Below are positions 4,839-6,865 of a stretch of DNA of 6,865 nucleotides, piece by piece. This DNA comes from an uncultured Lachnospiraceae bacterium (GTDB lineage: Bacteria > Bacillota > Clostridia > Lachnospirales > Lachnospiraceae): NCBI GenBank assembly GCA_946566415.1, contig CAMNWW010000114.1, positions 1-6,865 on the forward strand, read 5' to 3'. How positions within the stretch are numbered: position 1 is the stretch's first letter; the number at the start of each line of letters is the position of its first letter. Position numbers and translations under genes: made by a program. The notes under the pieces were generated by a model. That model saw only the letters and a list, made by a program, of their open reading frames with translations, did no database searches and had not been told where the DNA came from.

Positions 4839-6776
4839 TCACGCCTCCCTCATGGAGCCGCTTTTATGGACGATCCCTTTCGCATCCAGTTCATCATGCA
4901 TCCGGATAAGCCGGTCAAGGTATTCCTTGTTTTTCTTCACCCATTCTTCCCGGCCGAGTGTCTGGCCGATTCGGATCATGGATCTGGCTTTCTCTATCTC
5001 CGCTGCATATTCATCCAGATTTTCGCTGGTGGAACAGAAGCTTGGACATTCCAGGCACTGTTCCGTCTGCCTGCGGCAGCCTGCCTTTGACGGCTTGAAA
5101 CATATGCCAAATGGTACCCTTACCGCATCCAGGCCCGACCTGACCTTTTCATAGTGGACCATGTCCTCCTGGTCCGCCGTCCTTCCCGGTGGAAGCACCG
5201 ACGGCTTAAACAAGTCCAGCCGTTCTGTATTTTTCCATTTCTGGTACAGCGTGTCCTCTGTGACCTTCGCATAATGCAGGCTCATCTGCAGGGAACAGTG
5301 CCCCAGGAGCCGCTGGATGATGCCGATCGGCATTCCCTGCTCTGCGTACTCCATGGCACGCGTGTGCCTCAGCCCATGGGCCTTGAAATGAAACAAGTTT
5401 CCATCTGCGTCACGGATGCCGTTCTTTTCGATCATCTTCTGGACTGCCTTTGAAAACGCCGGTTTGCTGAACGGCAGCCCCATGCACTTTCCTTCATAAC
5501 AGTTGAAGAGATACCGGTCAGGATTATTCTCCCTGTTGCTTTTCGCAGCCGCTTCATCTGCCAGGAGCCTTACCATCTCTGCCACCTCATCCCGGATCGG
5601 ATCTTTCATCTGCGGGATGCCTACCTTGGTGATCTCGCCGCATAAGTAGGGGACAGAGCGGTTCTCTCTGGCATTCCAGATATACTGCAGGCAGTTGTCG
5701 TAACGCAGGTTCAGCACATCCGTGCCGCGCCAGCCCGTTTCCCTCAGAAGGGCATAGACAGGCCTCATCTCTGCCGGCTCGATCTGGTCCATGCAGGCAT
5801 CCATCTGCCGGATGACCGGTGCCGGAATATACCGGACCTTTTCCAGCGTATCCGCAGCACGTTCCCTCTTTGGCACGTCATCATCAAAAATGAGCCGCTC
5901 CATGCTCTGCCTCGGTGCCTGCGGGTATTCGGCGATCTGGATATAATCCAGCCAGCTCCGGATGAACGAGACCGCTTTGCTGCGGTACGTCGCATTCTTC
6001 TTATCATAGCTGTCTGCCACCCACCGCAGGTAGTTCTCCACATCCTGACGGCTCAGTTTTTCCAGGAAACCATCGGCATACCCGTTCGCATAAAAAGCTT
6101 CGAAAAAGTACCGGATATACATCAGCACCTCCTTGCAGTACGACCAGCTCCGCCGGACCACCAGCCGCTTCAGGAAGCGCTTGACCGATCCGCGGTAAGC
6201 TTCCGGGATCTCCATGAAGTTCATGCCGGGATGCTGGCGCTTCATTGCTGCTGAAAGCTTCACGCCGGGAATCTTGAGCGCCTGCCACACATCTTTTTCT
6301 GTTTCCTCCCGGCCGTCATAATAATCGGTGAAGAATGCCTGTATCCCTTTCAGGAACCTCCTGTAAAGTGCTGCCACCGTCGGTTCTGTATCCTCCGGCA
6401 GTTCCTCTGTTATGCTTTGTCCGGTCTCCCCAAAGCTGCTGTAAATGCCTGTGGAGGCGATGCCCTGTCCGACCAGGCGGATCACCGACACCAGCATGTC
6501 CTGCACATACACTGGGCTTTTCCATTGGTTTTTCAGGGAGCAGAGGATGTAATACTTTAATTCCAGCTTCATGGAGGCATTCCGGCACCCTGTAAAGTCT
6601 GCCAGTACCCCATCCCGCCGGCTCCTCCTCAGCCCGCTTGACCTGTATGCTTCCGAATCGGTCCGCCATATGTCATTTTCAAGCCAGTAGCCGCCTTCTG
6701 CGGAAAGGTATTCTTCCATTTCCGCCTGTCTGGGATTCCAAGGCATCTTCAGGGCGGCACTTCCTTCTGTGATCAT
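4839..6776 (-). CDS. tnpB: Tyrosine recombinase TnpB of a Tn554-like transposon
   Basis: A complete 645-residue tyrosine-recombinase transposase, close to the roughly 630 residues of Tn554 TnpB. Residues 1-200 are a long N-terminal extension. Residues about 205-290 form the SAM-like, core-binding region, and about 320-510 the catalytic domain. The full catalytic set is visible: Arg350 in TGWRGTDVLNL, Lys384 in GEITKVG, His467 and Arg470 in AHGLRHTRA, His493 in LLGHCSLQ, and Tyr502 in LHYAKV. After it comes a Cys-rich segment (Cys559, 567, 574, 577, 581), probably a zinc-binding knuckle as seen in this family, and a helical tail. It should act with TnpA and TnpC to excise and insert the element. 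The start is backed by AGGAGG (6784-6789), 7 nt upstream, and by the ATGA overlap with tnpA. The reading frame is intact, so the gene may be active. Confidence 0.95.
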   Translation of the reverse strand: MITEGSAALKMPWNPRQAEMEEYLSAEGGYWLENDIWRTDSEAYRSSGLRRSRRDGVLADFTGCRNASMKLELKYYILCSLKNQWKSPVYVQDMLVSVIRLVGQGIASTGIYSSFGETGQSITEELPEDTEPTVAALYRRFLKGIQAFFTDYYDGREETEKDVWQALKIPGVKLSAAMKRQHPGMNFMEIPEAYRGSVKRFLKRLVVRRSWSYCKEVLMYIRYFFEAFYANGYADGFLEKLSRQDVENYLRWVADSYDKKNATYRSKAVSFIRSWLDYIQIAEYPQAPRQSMERLIFDDDVPKRERAADTLEKVRYIPAPVIRQMDACMDQIEPAEMRPVYALLRETGWRGTDVLNLRYDNCLQYIWNARENRSVPYLCGEITKVGIPQMKDPIRDEVAEMVRLLADEAAAKSNRENNPDRYLFNCYEGKCMGLPFSKPAFSKAVQKMIEKNGIRDADGNLFHFKAHGLRHTRAMEYAEQGMPIGIIQRLLGHCSLQMSLHYAKVTEDTLYQKWKNTERLDLFKPSVLPPGRTADQEDMVHYEKVRSGLDAVRVPFGICFKPSKAGCRRQTEQCLECPSFCSTSENLDEYAAEIEKARSMIRIGQTLGREEWVKKNKEYLDRLIRMHDELDAKGIVHKSGSMREA

Positions 6777-6830
6777 TCCTCCGCCTCCTTTCCCGGGAGG
6801 CGGAACCTGTCCGCTGCTTCCTTGAATGCC
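6773..6830 (-). CDS. tnpA: C-terminal end of the upstream recombinase TnpA (truncated by contig end)
   Basis: Directly upstream of tnpB, one minus-strand frame is open from 6829 to a TGA at 6775-6773 and reads AFKEAADRFRLPGKEAEE. The TGA overlaps the tnpB ATG as ATGA, the usual translational coupling of tnpA and tnpB in Tn554-type operons. The ribosome binding site of tnpB lies inside these codons. Only 18 residues are present, with no catalytic motif, so the identity rests on position, overlap and a plausible helical, charged C-terminus. The gene is cut because the next bases are sequencing adapter, not because of a biological truncation. Confidence 0.7.
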
Positions 6831-6865
6831 AGATCGGAAGAGCGTCGTGTAGGGAAAGAGTGTTT
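6831..6865. other. Illumina TruSeq adapter read-through at the contig end (artefact)
   Basis: From 6831 the sequence begins AGATCGGAAGAGC, the hallmark of Illumina TruSeq adapters, and continues to AGGGAAAGAGTGT at 6851-6863. This matches the reverse complement of the universal adapter over 33 bases. The final TT does not extend the match. These bases are library artefact and should be trimmed; nothing biological should be read from them. Confidence 0.97.

Larger units (their letters stand above)
4466..6830 (-). mobile_element. Tn554-like transposon, partial (tnpA 3' end, tnpB, tnpC)
   Basis: Three tightly coupled genes in the order tnpA-tnpB-tnpC, transcribed right to left, define a Tn554-type module that uses tyrosine recombinases. 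Such elements lack terminal inverted repeats and make no target duplication, so the ends cannot be read from one side. The tnpA-side end is outside the window. The other end is either near the palindrome at 4438-4458 or beyond the two acetyltransferase genes, which occupy the place where Tn554 carries its passengers. Coordinates given here cover only the certain part. Confidence 0.85.

Noticed and set aside
6335..6595. Plus-strand open frame of 86 codons opposite tnpB
   Set aside because: An antisense shadow in GC-rich coding DNA; several such frames lie opposite tnpB, none with a credible start signal or family resemblance.

Overview
The window looks like a contig end from a Gram-positive anaerobe of the Clostridia, most likely a Lachnospiraceae-type gut bacterium. 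The reasons are strong AGGAGG-type ribosome binding sites, moderate GC, sigma-A-like TATAAT boxes, a membrane-anchored protein of the YkuD L,D-transpeptidase/peptidoglycan-binding type, a YoaP-family acetyltransferase and a Tn554-like transposition module. The taxon is inferred from style and gene content, not from a marker alignment.

Layout. Positions 1-1589 (minus strand) hold the N-terminal 529 codons of a large single-pass membrane protein. It has a long charged cytoplasmic tail with 12-residue acidic repeats, one transmembrane helix, and extracellular domains that end at the window edge just where the catalytic L,D-transpeptidase domain would be expected. Positions 1590-1970 are a divergent intergenic region with a promoter facing each way. 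On the plus-strand side it carries about 170 nt of nested inverted repeats that would form the leader of the next transcript. aroC (chorismate synthase, 1971-3083, plus) follows and is complete.

Convergent with aroC, and only 8 bp from it, is a two-gene minus-strand operon: a YoaP-like GNAT fusion protein (3614-4369), then a second GNAT acetyltransferase (3092-3610). Upstream of that operon lie a GC-rich hairpin, a perfect 9-3-9 palindrome, and a minus-strand Tn554-like transposition module: tnpC (4466-4837), tnpB (4839-6776) and the last 18 codons of tnpA (6773-6829). These genes are coupled by a 1-nt gap and an ATGA overlap. The two acetyltransferases sit where Tn554-family elements carry passenger genes, so they may be cargo; this is not proven.

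The last 35 bases (6831-6865) are not biological. They begin with a 33-base match to an Illumina TruSeq adapter, so tnpA is cut by a sequencing artefact. The two least explained pieces are the structured leader upstream of aroC and the palindrome/hairpin pair beside tnpC.
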